In this document: positions 21,770-33,099 of the stretch, piece by piece | How positions within the stretch are numbered: the stretch's first letter is position 1 | Layout of the letters: each line of letters opens with the position of its first letter | Assembly (NCBI GenBank): GCA_030248195.1 | Contig: JASAND010010746.1 | Location: forward strand, 1 to 64,000 | Reading direction: 5' to 3' | Origin: Trissonchulus latispiculum | Taxonomy: Eukaryota; Nematoda; Enoplea; Enoplida; Ironidae | Length of the DNA stretch: 64,000 bases | Position numbers and translations under genes: made by a program | The notes under the pieces: model-generated | Seen by the model: only the letters and a program-made list of their open reading frames with translations | The model's database searches: none | What the model was told of the DNA's origin: nothing

Positions 21770-21788
21770 GTGACCGCACCCGGGTCAC
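21770..21788 (+). repeat. Class I hairpin (loop GCACCCG)
   Basis: Stem GTGACC/GGTCAC, 6 perfect pairs, 7-base loop GCACCCG. Shortly after, AAGG-ACACCTGC-CCTT at 21795-21810 repeats the loop word ACACCTG with a weaker stem. Confidence 0.85.
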
Positions 21789-22486
21789 TGAGGGAAGGAC
21801 ACCTGCCCTTTCAAAGAGGGGAATTCCAGTGATTATCCTTATTATTGCTATTATAATCACCTCAAGTGTAACATATGCCATGATTTTAAGCTAACTAATC
21901 CTAACTAAGCTGGTAGGTGCCCTTTTCTTGTGCCAGTAATAGGATAGTCTTAAACTTTTCTTCTCGTAATGACAATTGGGTGCTTAATTAGGGTTGGCAA
22001 CTCTGATTTTGACAATCATACAATTACAATTAATTATGGCTTGGACATAATACCATAACTGGGACTGAACATTGATAAGGTTTTTAGATTCCATTTTCTG
22101 TAGGAACTTCTTTTGGGATGATGACCAATTCGAAACTAACTTTTTACCACTTTTGAACACGGGATTTAAGTTATTCCATTACACATGTTTGGTGCAACCT
22201 TTGTGTCCGGTGGCGGCTCCAAACCGTCCGGCTATTTAACATTAGCCATTTGTTCAAGGACCAGTGGAGCAAGGTCAGCTAATCCCGCATGCGCCTCCTT
22301 CAATCCAGGTTTGACGTTTCAACAGGCTTCTCAAATGGTGAGTCAACACTGTCGGTAATGCAAACAGTTCTTGGTTAGGGCGCATAGGTTGGAGAGAGAT
22401 GGGCTGTGCAAACTGCGACATTTTTCTGGACAATCTTCATTTATGTTCAGTTCGAAATGATACAAACTATACACTGTTGTGTTCAA

Positions 22487-23245
22487 CGAAAACATCTACG
22501 CTTTTGCGCAACAAGAGAAGACATATTGGGCAGCATATACATAGCATTAGCTTTGGTATAGTTTTACGGTTGGAGAGTACTGCTAGCTTAAACTTAAAGA
22601 ACCGTCTAAAATTTGGAAAATTTTTGTCTCCGAATCGAATAAATTTAATACGGGTGCGAGCCAGGAAGCTAAGCATGGTGTGAACATAGACCCCATAGGT
22701 CTCCAAATTTGTGCCAAATATGAAGGAGTTTGGCCTGCGCAAAGTAGGTTTACGCCACTCGATACATGAAAAACGTGCAAAACTGCTAAAAAGGGGACTC
22801 TGAACATTATCCAATATGCACAATATTTACATCTATCGATAGTTTTCATGATTCTGTACACCTTTTCTTCTTGGCGCAATTGCGCCATTTCTTCTTGCCG
22901 GGTGAACTTAAATTGAACAAAACATAACATAACCAGAACAATCACGTCATGTAGAAACAATAGAAACAGCTCCACAGGGAATACCGCAACACCATCCAAA
23001 AAATACAATGGCCCCGGTCTAATATAGTGGGAGAACTGTCGCACCCGAAGAAAATAGCACCTACCCGCGCGAAAGATGACTCCAATACTGACTGAAAAAA
23101 TGGCGGTCAAGCTGACATTTTCAATATTAGTTACAGAAACTGAAATTTATGCACAAGAGGAAGAATTTTCATTTATTTTTTATAAAGATAGCATTACATT
23201 TTATAATTTTAAGTTGAAATCGAGGAAAGTATTATGACCTGTTCC
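22487..23245 (-). repeat. Mosaic repeat, right copy
   Basis: Partner of 14415-15290: the first part (22487-22775) is in direct and the second (22870-23245) in inverted orientation relative to the left copy. It contains a perfect palindrome GGCGCAATTGCGCC at 22873-22886. It interrupts the minus-strand gag remnant that continues above 23250. Confidence 0.8.
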
Positions 23246-23249
23246 ACAA

Positions 23250-25012
23250 TAGGATAAAAAAGCCAACGCGTCTCCTGCCAGAGGTTTGGGGCATGAAACT
23301 CTAATTTGTCCATAACTCACAAAATTTCATCCATAGTGGGTTCCCCCCGCTAAAATTAGCCGCCAATGCCAGGGCATATTCCTGCCGAACCCCATTATAT
23401 TGATGTTGCAAACAATGGCGAGCTCGACCTTCAGGGCTTTATCAAATATCTGGTACTAAAGCTTGCAACTCGGAGATGTACTTACGAACCGGTTCATTAG
23501 TGCGCTGAACTCGCTGAAAAAAGTAGTATATCGGTTATATGTAGATAATCGCGGTTTCGGAAATTCGGACCTCAATATACGCGTAAAATTTTCAGAAGAA
23601 TCCACTCCAATAGGTCAGAAACGAAAATATAAATGACCGCTTTCCCCGACAATTTATTATGCAAAAGGCGTGCCCAATGATCGCGGGGAATTTGATGAAT
23701 GGTCGCAGCAGAAAGGAATTTCGGAAGCCAGTCCTCTTAAAACGACAGATCGGGGTCAAACGGAGGCACTGCAAGGGACCCCACACCAATAAGGGCCGCA
23801 GACCATAGGTTAGCCCTCTCTGAGCGCCAGTATTGACGACCGGGTAAAAACCAGTAGGGGGAGGCGCATAACCCTGTGGGGGAATAATATTGTAAACAAG
23901 AAGGGTCTTGAGAATCCACTCTCACAAAAGGTTGATTAAACAAAACATTGGCCACAGACGCCATTAAGCTGCTGGGTTTGAGCTGTCAAAAATGTTGGAT
24001 TGACGGCTGTGGCTGCGTATTTACTTGGGTGACCACAGTCTGGGCCCCAGAAGCGAACGAAAAATTTTGTTGGGATAGCACACTATCCATCACTTCTGGC
24101 TATTGCTGCTGCTGCACCTACCCGTAGTTTGCAGACGTTAAAAACACTCTCCTCCCTTCTTTCTTGGGGCTGGGCACCTGCTGCATTTTGGGAATTTTTA
24201 CTAACACGCGGGAGTGCATGGTAACGTTTTTAATAAAACCGATCAAGCTGTCGGTTACTAACGAAATGAATCCTTTATAGTGATCTAGTAAAACACTCGA
24301 CTCAATTAACTGAGCTACGTCCCATGATGGGGGCGGGGATTAGACTTCACTGTGTTTCCAGACCCAATAGTACGAGGGTGACTGACAACAACAGGACCCC
24401 CTCCTCCCGAACTTGGTGTACTACCTGCCATAGATGGCCATGACTGATCTGGGGATCAACCAAAATTTGGACCGAGGATCTTTGCGGTTCAGTTACGCTA
24501 ACCCTATTTCCGAACCACCAGATTTTTCAGCCGGGAAATTCCTAACAACAGGGGAACTGGAGAGAGATTAGAGAGATTTGACCCCCTGGACTGCGTCTTA
24601 GGAGCAGACGAGACAGTAGTTACTACCTCCCAGCCACGTCTGAGAAAGCATAATATCGGAGTTCTTTTAGGGTTCCCCGGACCCACCCCCTGGTTTCCTG
24701 GTACACACCGTTAGGGTTGACTGACCACCGATTTTGAGCAAATATTTGGAAAAACAGTACTTTGACGCTCGCGATTAGTGCCCAAAGCTATGCGGGCACA
24801 GAAACTGGAACATAGGAAATGCAGAGGAGCACGCTCCGCCACCTTCCGCCACCCCCTAGGTGTAGGATTTTGGGAGGTAATTTGTGAGTTCCTCCCCCCG
24901 GACTGACCTGACTGACATTTTCCATGACCTGCTAGCGTGCTGTTCTAAATCAGAAATTTCATTTGGATCACATAGATAAGTCAAAGTTTCAAATAATTCT
25001 TGCATTAATTTA
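23250..25012 (-). pseudogene. Ty3/gypsy Gag remnant (capsid), minus strand
   Basis: A minus-strand ATG at about 25012 opens MQELFETLTYLCDPNE and a Ser/Pro/Gln-rich leader with several stops. Around 23780-23650 the capsid reads VPPFDP, then SFEDWLPKFLSAATIHQIPR, HWARLLHNKLSGKA; near 23490 RTNEPVRKYISELQALVP follows. These match the capsid order of gypsy elements (proline-rich start, F..W...F, L.L.G.A, then the basic C-terminal helix). At least four frame shifts or stops break it. No pol follows on the downstream side; the mosaic repeat and the hairpin-rich block lie there instead. Confidence 0.75.
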
Positions 25013-26454
25013 CGTTTTTAACTACGGAGCTCGTAAGTGTGTGATGCCTATCTCTCTCCAACCTACGCGCCCAACCGGTCAAGCCAGAATTCAGCATGAA
25101 CTTTACTTTACTTTTAAACTTTTAAAATCAAGATTTGACTAACTTTCAACATATAGGAATTACTAAGCCTGAACAATATAGATAGTAACCAAATCGAATA
25201 AATCAGACGCAGCGGACACCACACATAACCCAACCAAGAACTGACCACAACTTTCAAATTCTTCGTTATGCTAAGCCAAAGTGTAGGCAAAGTTTTGATT
25301 TGTGTTGAGTGTTATGCAAACCTGCAACCATTTTTTGTCTAGGCGAGAGTATTTATCCACAACAGCTGTGAGAAGTTTTTGAACATCTATATTGGGTTTC
25401 GCCAAAATCGGAATTGGGCAGATTCATCGAAGCGTAGCCGGTCGCAGTAAAGCAGCTAAGAACCAACGAGTGGATACTTTTTGCCCACGCACATGCTCTA
25501 CATTCATGCTTCATTCATACATTTTGAATAACTTTGCCGGACTAAAAACTGCTATGGCCGCAAGTAAGCTAAACTACTGTATCTGATTGGCCTTTTATGG
25601 ACATTACCACAGAATATTGTAAAGGCAGCAGTCGTATCCTCTGTGCACGTTACCTTCATTTGTGGGTGCGGTTACTTTTCATTGCTGGCGACTGATGTGA
25701 CGACCCTAGGAATTCATTATTGAAATACTATTGTGCACAATAATTTCAACAGTGTGATGATATTTTGATGCGGCTCAGGTCTGAATTGATGCAGATCTTT
25801 CCGAATAACAATAACTGGATTTCAGGAAAACACATACGTAAACATGTTTTTGCAAAATCATCTAAGTTAGAACAAGCTTTTGTTTCTTGTATGCTTTATT
25901 TACTCTACCTAAAGATCGAGTGGATGTGTTAATTTTTGTGAAGAAAAGAGCGCACCCATATCATGAAATACTACAATTTTACTGTCATAGACTTGATCTA
26001 TGCAGTGCTGTTAAAAACAAATTTTGGTTTCAGCTCGTCTGAAAACATCGGCACAAAACAAGGTTTATGACGAAATGCATTGTTGAATCTTAAAGTTTAC
26101 AGCATATTACCAGTTTACTCTTGTTTTCCATTGGTGTAAAACCAACAGTTTCATCCAATTGTTTTAATCAAAGATTGCAGTAAAACAACAGGTCAAAAAC
26201 CCGTAGAAAAAGAAAGCTGTACTTTAACAAACGGTTAAAACATGGAGCATCCGCAAAGTAGGTATCATATCATCAACCTGTATTTTAGTGTTTCAATGTA
26301 AACAGTCACTTCCTGCTATTTCACGAATAATTTTCCTTTCTGTTCCATTTTTTAACAATGATTTCTGCCACATTAAATTCTGCTAACTCTGGCTTTAGAC
26401 AACTCATGTTAATTCAGTCAATGACCAACACATTGTACAGCAGTAAAGGTTTAC
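25013..26454. other. Unassigned AT-rich region
   Basis: No gene or repeat with a recognised partner was seen apart from a short stretch at 25045-25080 that resembles, in reverse, 22360-22400 (CTCTCTCCAACCTACGCGCC). Confidence 0.4.
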
Positions 26455-27810
26455 TGTCCTACTGCCTATCACTCTCTTACCTACGCCCTTTCAAAACTCA
26501 AGATCCCTCTCCATCCTACGTTTATTAGTCAAAACTCTCAGTCACTCATTTGCCTACAAATCAATCTCCAAAACTAAGAATCCCTCTTCTACCTACAAAT
26601 TAATCTTTCAAAACTAAGAATCACTCATTTGCCTACACTACCGTAATTTCCTTTAAATGTCCACATTTCAGAGCAATCGATTTCTAACAAGATTTCAATT
26701 ACAAAGTTACAAAATTTTCTATTATATACAAACTTAACTGTAATACTTACAATTCATGTTATCTACTAGTCAAAACAGACAATCAAACAAATAAACAAGC
26801 AAATAAATGTGAAGCAAACAAACAATGTAACTAACAAAACTAACAAAAGTCATACACTTATCATAGCAATTTAATATTTTAATAATGAAATTTAAGCAAG
26901 TATCCAATACAATCCATATATAGTTTTCCCAATTTCTAGTTCCATTTACGAATTTTAGCTTGTATTGATGAAGTGATCATTGATGCTGCGGTAACGCAAC
27001 ACGCTACTGGGTAGGTTGGCCTCGGGCTAGAAGCATCTCCATCACATTTTCGTTGACCATTTATTCGCGCTTCAAAAGAGACACTAATTTAAAAATGTTA
27101 GGATGGACCTTTCCAACAATTCTGTTGATTTTTCCATGCCATCCGTCCAATTGATTAGTGCTTCTCACGCCAGTATCAGTTTCATAATGATCCCAGATTT
27201 GACGGGAAAATTGGGGATTCATACCGCTGGCCCAAGTTTGGCTCAAATAATTGTAAAAATCGACAACCGCTGGAAAATTCCGCTGAGCATCATCTACCAA
27301 GGCAACTGCTTCGTTGATTCGCAGCATCGGAACCAGTGCCAAAAATAAAACTCGACGAGTCCCATGCGAACAGCTTCTTCGGCATTATACAATAGGACCA
27401 AAACTTCCGCCAAAGTGCCTGGGAAAAGTGAAAGAAACCGCCTCTTATAACAGTTTTAGGGAATTCCATGCGAAAAGCTGGCAGGCAAAGGAAACGAATG
27501 GCAGGCATACTCAAAGTCAGCTTATATGCCTGTGTGTGTTGTAATAATTATCTTTTCAAATGCGTGAAATTTCTAATTTCAACCTACTGTAGCTTTACTG
27601 TAAAAATTTTTTTGTAGGCAAAAGAGTGACACTTAATTTTATTGAGGTCATTTGTAGGTAATAGAGGGATTCTTAGATTTGGAGGATTAATTTGTAGGTA
27701 AAAGAGTAATTTTGAGTTTTGTACTGTAGGCAAATGAGTGAAACAAGTTTTGTTATCTGATGTCGGCAACTTCACACCATAGGTAATTGAGTGATAGGTG
27801 CTAGAGGGCT
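26455..27810 (-). mobile_element. Mutator-like (MULE) element, decayed
   Basis: The two ends are inverted arrays of a repeating unit. On the right (27590-27800) GTAGG(C/T)AAAAGAGTGA-type units recur at 27617, 27653, 27697, 27726 and 27782; on the left (26462-26640) their reverse complements (TCACTCATTTGCCTAC and variants) occur four to five times. Between them a broken transposase lies on the minus strand. The 1.35-kb length shows large internal deletion. Confidence 0.8.
27061..27514 (-). pseudogene. MULE transposase fragment, frameshifted
   Basis: The upstream piece (27514 to about 27360) reads MEFPKTVIRGGFFHFSQALW, the conserved GCFFHFxQAxWRK block. A frame shift near 27340-27370 joins the second piece (27342-27061) with MLRINEAVALVDDAQRNFP, WDHYETDTGVRSTNQLDGWH and a terminal VHPNIFKLVSLLKRE. 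The TN..(E)GWH block is typical of MULE transposases, but the usual E is D here. The N-terminal half with the first catalytic aspartates is missing. It cannot encode an active enzyme. Confidence 0.85.
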
Positions 27811-28421
27811 GCACGGTAGTGAATATGGATTCTTTTTTGCGATTCAGGAGCTTTGAATATTTAGAATACCTCTTCAACAGGGTTGTGCTGTTAAACGATT
27901 CAGCCCAGTCTTGGGCAGTACCTAATTCATCGACTATGACCATGACCCAGACAGATACCCGGCCCGTTACAATGCCCTGATCTTTGAGCCTTGGGCAAGG
28001 CAATTTTGGGTAGAGGTTTATGCCATTTTGCCCAATTGAAAAACCATCCCTTAATTAAAGATCAGTATCCCTAATATGTTGGAGGTTTAAATTAACCATT
28101 CACTGCTGTTCATGCTTAGTTAATTGTTAATTTTAACTCGTCTGCAGGGTAAAAGAGTTGAAAATTTTTTCTGTACTCTTTTAACTCTAGACCCTAGACT
28201 CTAACTTAAGGCCGCTAGAACGAACGATGTTCTATTGCTACATAGGTAATGTTGCATTTTAGGATTTAGTTGCTTAGTTTCAGCATTGATTAGGAGGAGG
28301 CTGGGTGCTTGTAGTTAGTTATACTGACTCAAAGCTGCCTTCGGAGAGGTGAGAGAACAAACGATGACTTCAAAGTGAGAATCCTATGAGCAAGCTTCAG
28401 CGAAAAGCAATACACAGTAGC
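27811..28421. other. Unassigned spacer
   Basis: No gene. At 28140-28210 alternating AACTCG/AAAAGAGTTG/TTTTAACTC words resemble the interior of the LTR at 34165-34480. Confidence 0.35.
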
Positions 28422-28480
28422 AAGAGTGCGTAATTGTACTATATAAGAAGATCTTATATATAGCGCAATTATGCACTCTT
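28422..28480. repeat. Near-perfect 59-bp palindrome
   Basis: AAGAGTGCGTAATTG at 28422 mirrors CAATTATGCACTCTT ending at 28480; the centre is AAGATCTT. It is followed by a GATC-rich tract (28484-28560) with further small palindromes, suggesting the end of a DNA transposon. Confidence 0.8.
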
Positions 28481-28570
28481 AATGGATCGGATCAGATCGA
28501 CACCAAAATTCTTACCGACCAGATCCAGAAAATGGCCGTCGATCCGATACGTTCGGATCTGGCGACAAGT

Positions 28571-31500
28571 TTAGTTTACCAGTTGTGTATATGTAGTTTC
28601 CTCTCCACTGAGTCAGACTAAGTGCTGCGGTGCTTCCGCTGATGATTGATGAATTCCTAACTCATATTTCTCGCTGTTGTATTGCTAAAATACTTTCGGG
28701 TAATGTTAAACTATCTCTATCTATATATTATATATGTACGTATATGTGTATGGTAGAGGTATCGAGTGACGTAACTAATGTCCCTCGTAAATTTCTTCCA
28801 TCTGTTAAAAGTGCACTTAAAACTCAATAAAAATGCTAGAAAACAAAATTTTGTTTCCAGGTATCCACTAGAAGAAGGAAATCGAAGGCTACAATCTGAT
28901 ATAAAGATGGCTTCTTAACGCCAAGTTATCAATGCTTAATAATGTTTCAAAATTGATGACTTTAAAAAGAATCATTAGCTTAAACTTCAAAATAACGTAA
29001 TAGTTGCGTATTTTGCCAGTATACAGAAAAAGTTAAACACTTATTGTTGGAGAATAATACAGTAGAATCGGTTTCGGTGGACTCCCAGAAAGTCACTTTC
29101 CGTTTCCAAAAATCCTTCCGGTTCCGGTTAACTGACTAACTAACTAAGCTAACCAAGAACATCAGATACATAGAACAGGTACGATAAAGTTATGTGTTTG
29201 ATAATATCTGCGTTTTATACATAACTTTCTGAAATTTGTTGAATTCATCACACGTTCGTGGCGATATTCCTGCAACAAAAATTTTTGTTATTTATTTGCA
29301 TCGTTTTCATAGTTCAGTATTAATGTTCTGTCCTGCTTTTACGGCAGCTCTTCTACTTAAGTGGCCTGTAGGTGTTGATGGTACGGTTTGTAGGTCAGCC
29401 CTTTGTGTGTTCGCCGGATGAGATTCCTCTTTACGCTTCGAATGGAAAGATAGTGTAGAATATAGGAAATACTGGTGTGTTTATCCTAAGTATTCGGTAA
29501 TTGACTCTAAACCAAAATGCTACATTTCATGAACAATCAAGATAATATTGTGATTGCCTATTTTGCGTGGCTTAGTATGATTCATATATGTGAACTAGTT
29601 CAGGAATGGCGGATCAGTAGTCAGTTCGTCTGCGAATTGCGGTACGTTCTGCCATTTAGATAGTGGGTTTTGACATTGTCGTTTATATATATCTTTTGGG
29701 CCGATATATGATTATTCGAATATTGCCCTTTTTGATACCTGAATAAATGTCTGTATTTGATATAGGATTTATTGTATTCTGTTGTTCGAGCCCTTACATT
29801 TCCATCAGGCTTGATAAATAACACCAGACAACTTTATCAGGTATTCAGAACATCACACACCTTCGACGACAGCTTGCAATATTACGGTCTGTCATATGGT
29901 GACACTAGCACCAGAATTTCGTACACGTCAATAGGATGAAATCAGGCTTCCTCAAAGATATCGTACATAGATATCTTCTTGATATTCTTTGGTTTTGCAA
30001 TATGTGTTAATCTTGTGGTCTTAATGTGGTGGTATCCTTTTGTGAGGGGAATTTTGAAACGCAATAAACATTTGCAATTTTGCGAATTGGAAAAGTTTGA
30101 CACAAAGTTTTAAAGCTTGTAATCAGTAAATACGAAAAAAGCAAAATTTGCAAAAAACCAGCAAAATTTTTTGACATACTAACTAAATATAAACCATCAA
30201 ACTTTGGGTATCGATTTTTCAAAACTATATAAAAATCGGGCAAAATTTTTGTGCCATGATATATATGAAGGACATGTCGGTCGAGGGAAATTTTATGGAT
30301 TTGGCTCAACAGGACATTTTCTTTTTCCTCCTGCCAAAGCTTACGCGAATCCATGAGCTAATTTTTGAGAGATTGGTGTTTAAAATGAAATAATCGCACT
30401 TTTGCCAGATACGTTTGTCGGCCAAATATCTAGCTTAAAGCGACGAACTCCACTCCAGCTAATAAGCATTAATAAAATGTGCAATTAGATAAATTGAGTA
30501 TAAATTGAGTAGAAAGTACGCGATAGGACTAAATCGATTGAGTATAAATAATTAAAAATTCTCCATAAGATTTGGCAGTAATCTTGACAAAACTGATTTC
30601 GTCAAAAATGGTCGTTTTTTGACCCCCAAAATCGTTTTCCCCAAATTTTGGCTTATACTGATTTGACCACACAAGAGATAGCTCAAAGGTTGTGTAAAAT
30701 TAAATTAAAATAAATAAAATAATATAAAATTTAAGTCTCATCACCTTCGGTTGTTGAGAAAATTCACCTTAGCCATGCCTACGCCTCGGGTAATTGCGAT
30801 ATGCATTTATTCAGTGCCATACCGTAGACCCAGTGCAAAATTTGATATGGCTATGGCACTACGCCTCATATTCGAATTGCACACAGTTGATGGGTCGAAA
30901 TTGCGGAGAACTGAACGAATAACTCAAAATTTGAACTTGATATGCACGAAATATGTGGTTAGTTTATGTGCGAAAATGAACGCAATCCGTGATCTTGAAA
31001 TTTTTCATCATGGACCCCCTTAACTGCTAGCTTAACATATATAGCTCAAAGGTCGTAAAAGCTAAAATGTTCATTTCGGTGACTCTTTTCCATTTATATC
31101 AACTAATCACGTGTATCGATAACGCACTGAAAGAATAGTGGAAAAAAAACCAGATTTCTTATTTTTTCACCCAAAATTCGGTACTGGTCCAAAATGTTAA
31201 AGAGCACCATATTTGGAAAGATTCATCAACGGGCATCCTAAAAATTGGAGCCTGTAATGTTACATTTACACAAAGCGATACCAGCATTTTAAAGAGCTCA
31301 TGGTTTGCTTTGCTGGTAGTCATCAAAACGCCAATCATGAAATTGAACAAACATTTTTATGCCAAATTTACGAAAATATTCAGTTTTTCAAAATTTGTAA
31401 ACGGTGTTTAAGGGCATTGTAAGGCAAAATGATCCCACAAAATCCCACTGATCCCACATGGGATGAGTTTTCAATCCCATCCAATCTCATGGGATCCCAT

Positions 31501-31819
31501 CCCAGATGCCAACGCTGTATAAAATAATTATGCTAATGATAGCTGCTAATTAACACTTGAAAGAACATAGAAAAGTTTTCAAATTTTAAAAGAAACCTAT
31601 TATATTTTATATCATTCGAAAGCTCTTCTTGACGAAAGGAATTCAATGGAGAATGAATTAAGCCAATCAATTAGGCTAAGGAAGAAAGGACAGATAGAAA
31701 TGGGTGTCTGCAATTAGAATAGTGATAATTTAGTTTTTACAGTGTATCTTTAAGAAAAGAGAGTTTAGACATGTTGCTGAGGAGCATTAGCCATAAGTAT
31801 GATACTGAAAATCAGTTTT
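28571..31819. other. Unassigned, repeat-like AT-rich region
   Basis: Several frames of 60-115 codons exist (for example minus 30007-30354, plus 30751-31023) but have no domain, and their wording (AAAATTTTT, CGAAAA runs) resembles dispersed repeats. A TTGGGA/ATCCCAT-rich patch lies at 31425-31505. No splice-consistent gene could be built. Confidence 0.4.
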
Positions 31820-32690
31820 CTCTATTAAAGTGTCAATCAATTTAACTAAAGTCTGACCAAAAAATGTAGAGAGCGAAATTGTCTTGTTTATACGGAATTA
31901 CCGGTACATTTTTGCTGCAGCAATGTATATATTTTCTGAACCGTCATGACATGAACTTTCTTTTGATTGAAAAAAAATTTGAAAAAATTAAAATTCATCA
32001 AAAGAAGCCGGTTTTTTTATGTTTTGAAAGATCAGTAGATGCCAAGAACTAGCCGATCGGTGGAAAATTAGCCCATGTCCCACACATAGTGAATCCCAAA
32101 TATAAGCTAATTTCGTCAAGAATTGCGATAGTTATTCAACTTGGGTCAAAAGTTGTATTTTTCGAAAAAATCGATTTTCAAATTTTGAAAAACAACATAA
32201 ATAACATGAAAGCTGACACGTAAGCGGTCCTGGAAATCCAACTGAAAAATTTTTCCATTGAGCGAGTCGCGAATAATAGCCAGTCAAAGTTGGAAAAGCG
32301 GCAAAGATCAAAGGGTTTTGAAAATCGACAGAATAAAATAACTCACGCAATTTCTAAATTTCCAAATTCCAATTTCGCAATCTTGACGAAATTAGCTTTG
32401 TATTTGGGAATCAATATGTTTGGGACATGGGCTAATTTTCCACCGAACGGCTAGTTTTTGGCATCTACTGATATTTCAAAACATAAAAAAACCGGCTTCT
32501 TTTGATGAATTTAAATTTTTTCAAATTTCTTTTCAACCAAAAGAAAGTTCATGCCATGACGGTTCAGAAAACATATACATTGCTGCAGCAAAATGTACTC
32601 GTAATTCAGAATAAACAAAACAATGTCGCTCCTCCCTACATTTTTTGGTCAGGCTTTAATTGGTATGGAAACTTAGACCAAGTATAAAGA
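31820..32690. mobile_element. Foldback element
   Basis: Left arm about 31850-32115 and right arm about 32375-32685 are inverted copies over some 270-300 bp, sharing for instance GCTGCAGCAATGTATAT, TGAACCGTCATG, AAGAAGCCGGTTTTTTTATG and GGTGGAAAATTAGCCCATGT. A 260-bp spacer separates them. No transposase frame; the target duplication was not identified. Confidence 0.85.
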
Positions 32691-32799
32691 CTGCCATGTT
32701 CGTGAAGAGTGTATTTTTTGAAGTTGAGATTAGAAATCTTGCAAACTGAGCTTACTTCACAGAAAACATAAATTATACAAACGAAAATAGACAATAAGA

Positions 32800-33000
32800 C
32801 CGTGTGGTGCAGCAATTTATACCCAGCATCGACGAAAAAAATTTTTCGGTTTCCCTTGGTTCCCCCCTTAGAAATCGAAAAAACTCGAATTTCGCGAAAT
32901 CGAAAAATTTTGCGATATTTAAGTCAGCGTAGTCGAAAACATACAGTTAATGTACGAAATTTTTAAATTTAAACGAAGCCTATCATGTTTATATGATTTG
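32800..33000 (+). repeat. Dispersed repeat R1, fragment
   Basis: Shares GGTTTCCCTTGGTTCCCCCCTTAG-like text and TTTCGCGAAATCGAAA with 51220-51280 and more loosely with 4640-4700. Confidence 0.6.
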
Positions 33001-33099
33001 AAAAATTAATGAAAAATTTGCTTATTTGACATTTTAGCATAGCTTGTAAAAATAATATACTACGCCATCCCTCTCTTATAAAGAGAGGCCCAATGCAAT

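Larger units (their letters stand above)
16157..22400. other. Hairpin-rich non-coding block of unknown nature
   Basis: Over 6 kb without any credible open frame on either strand, AT-rich but studded with short GC-rich perfect inverted repeats. At least fifteen stems of 5-13 bp with loops of 3-8 bases are visible. It also contains an uninterrupted heat-shock-element array, a tandem series of GGCC hairpins and a short tandem repeat. Gag-like remnants flank it on the left (plus) and right (minus). It could be a very long LTR, a structured non-autonomous element or a non-coding RNA locus. I do not recognise it. Confidence 0.6.

Noticed and set aside
16157..22400. Mitochondrial DNA insert or CRISPR-like array
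   Set aside because: No mitochondrial protein or rRNA wording was found, and the hairpins are neither direct repeats nor evenly spaced.
22583..23110. 175-codon minus-strand frame
   Set aside because: It lies entirely in the mosaic repeat, whose second copy at 14.4-15.3 kb does not preserve the frame.
30007..30354. 115-codon minus-strand frame with an ATG
   Set aside because: AT-rich dispersed-repeat wording, no domain and no splice partners.
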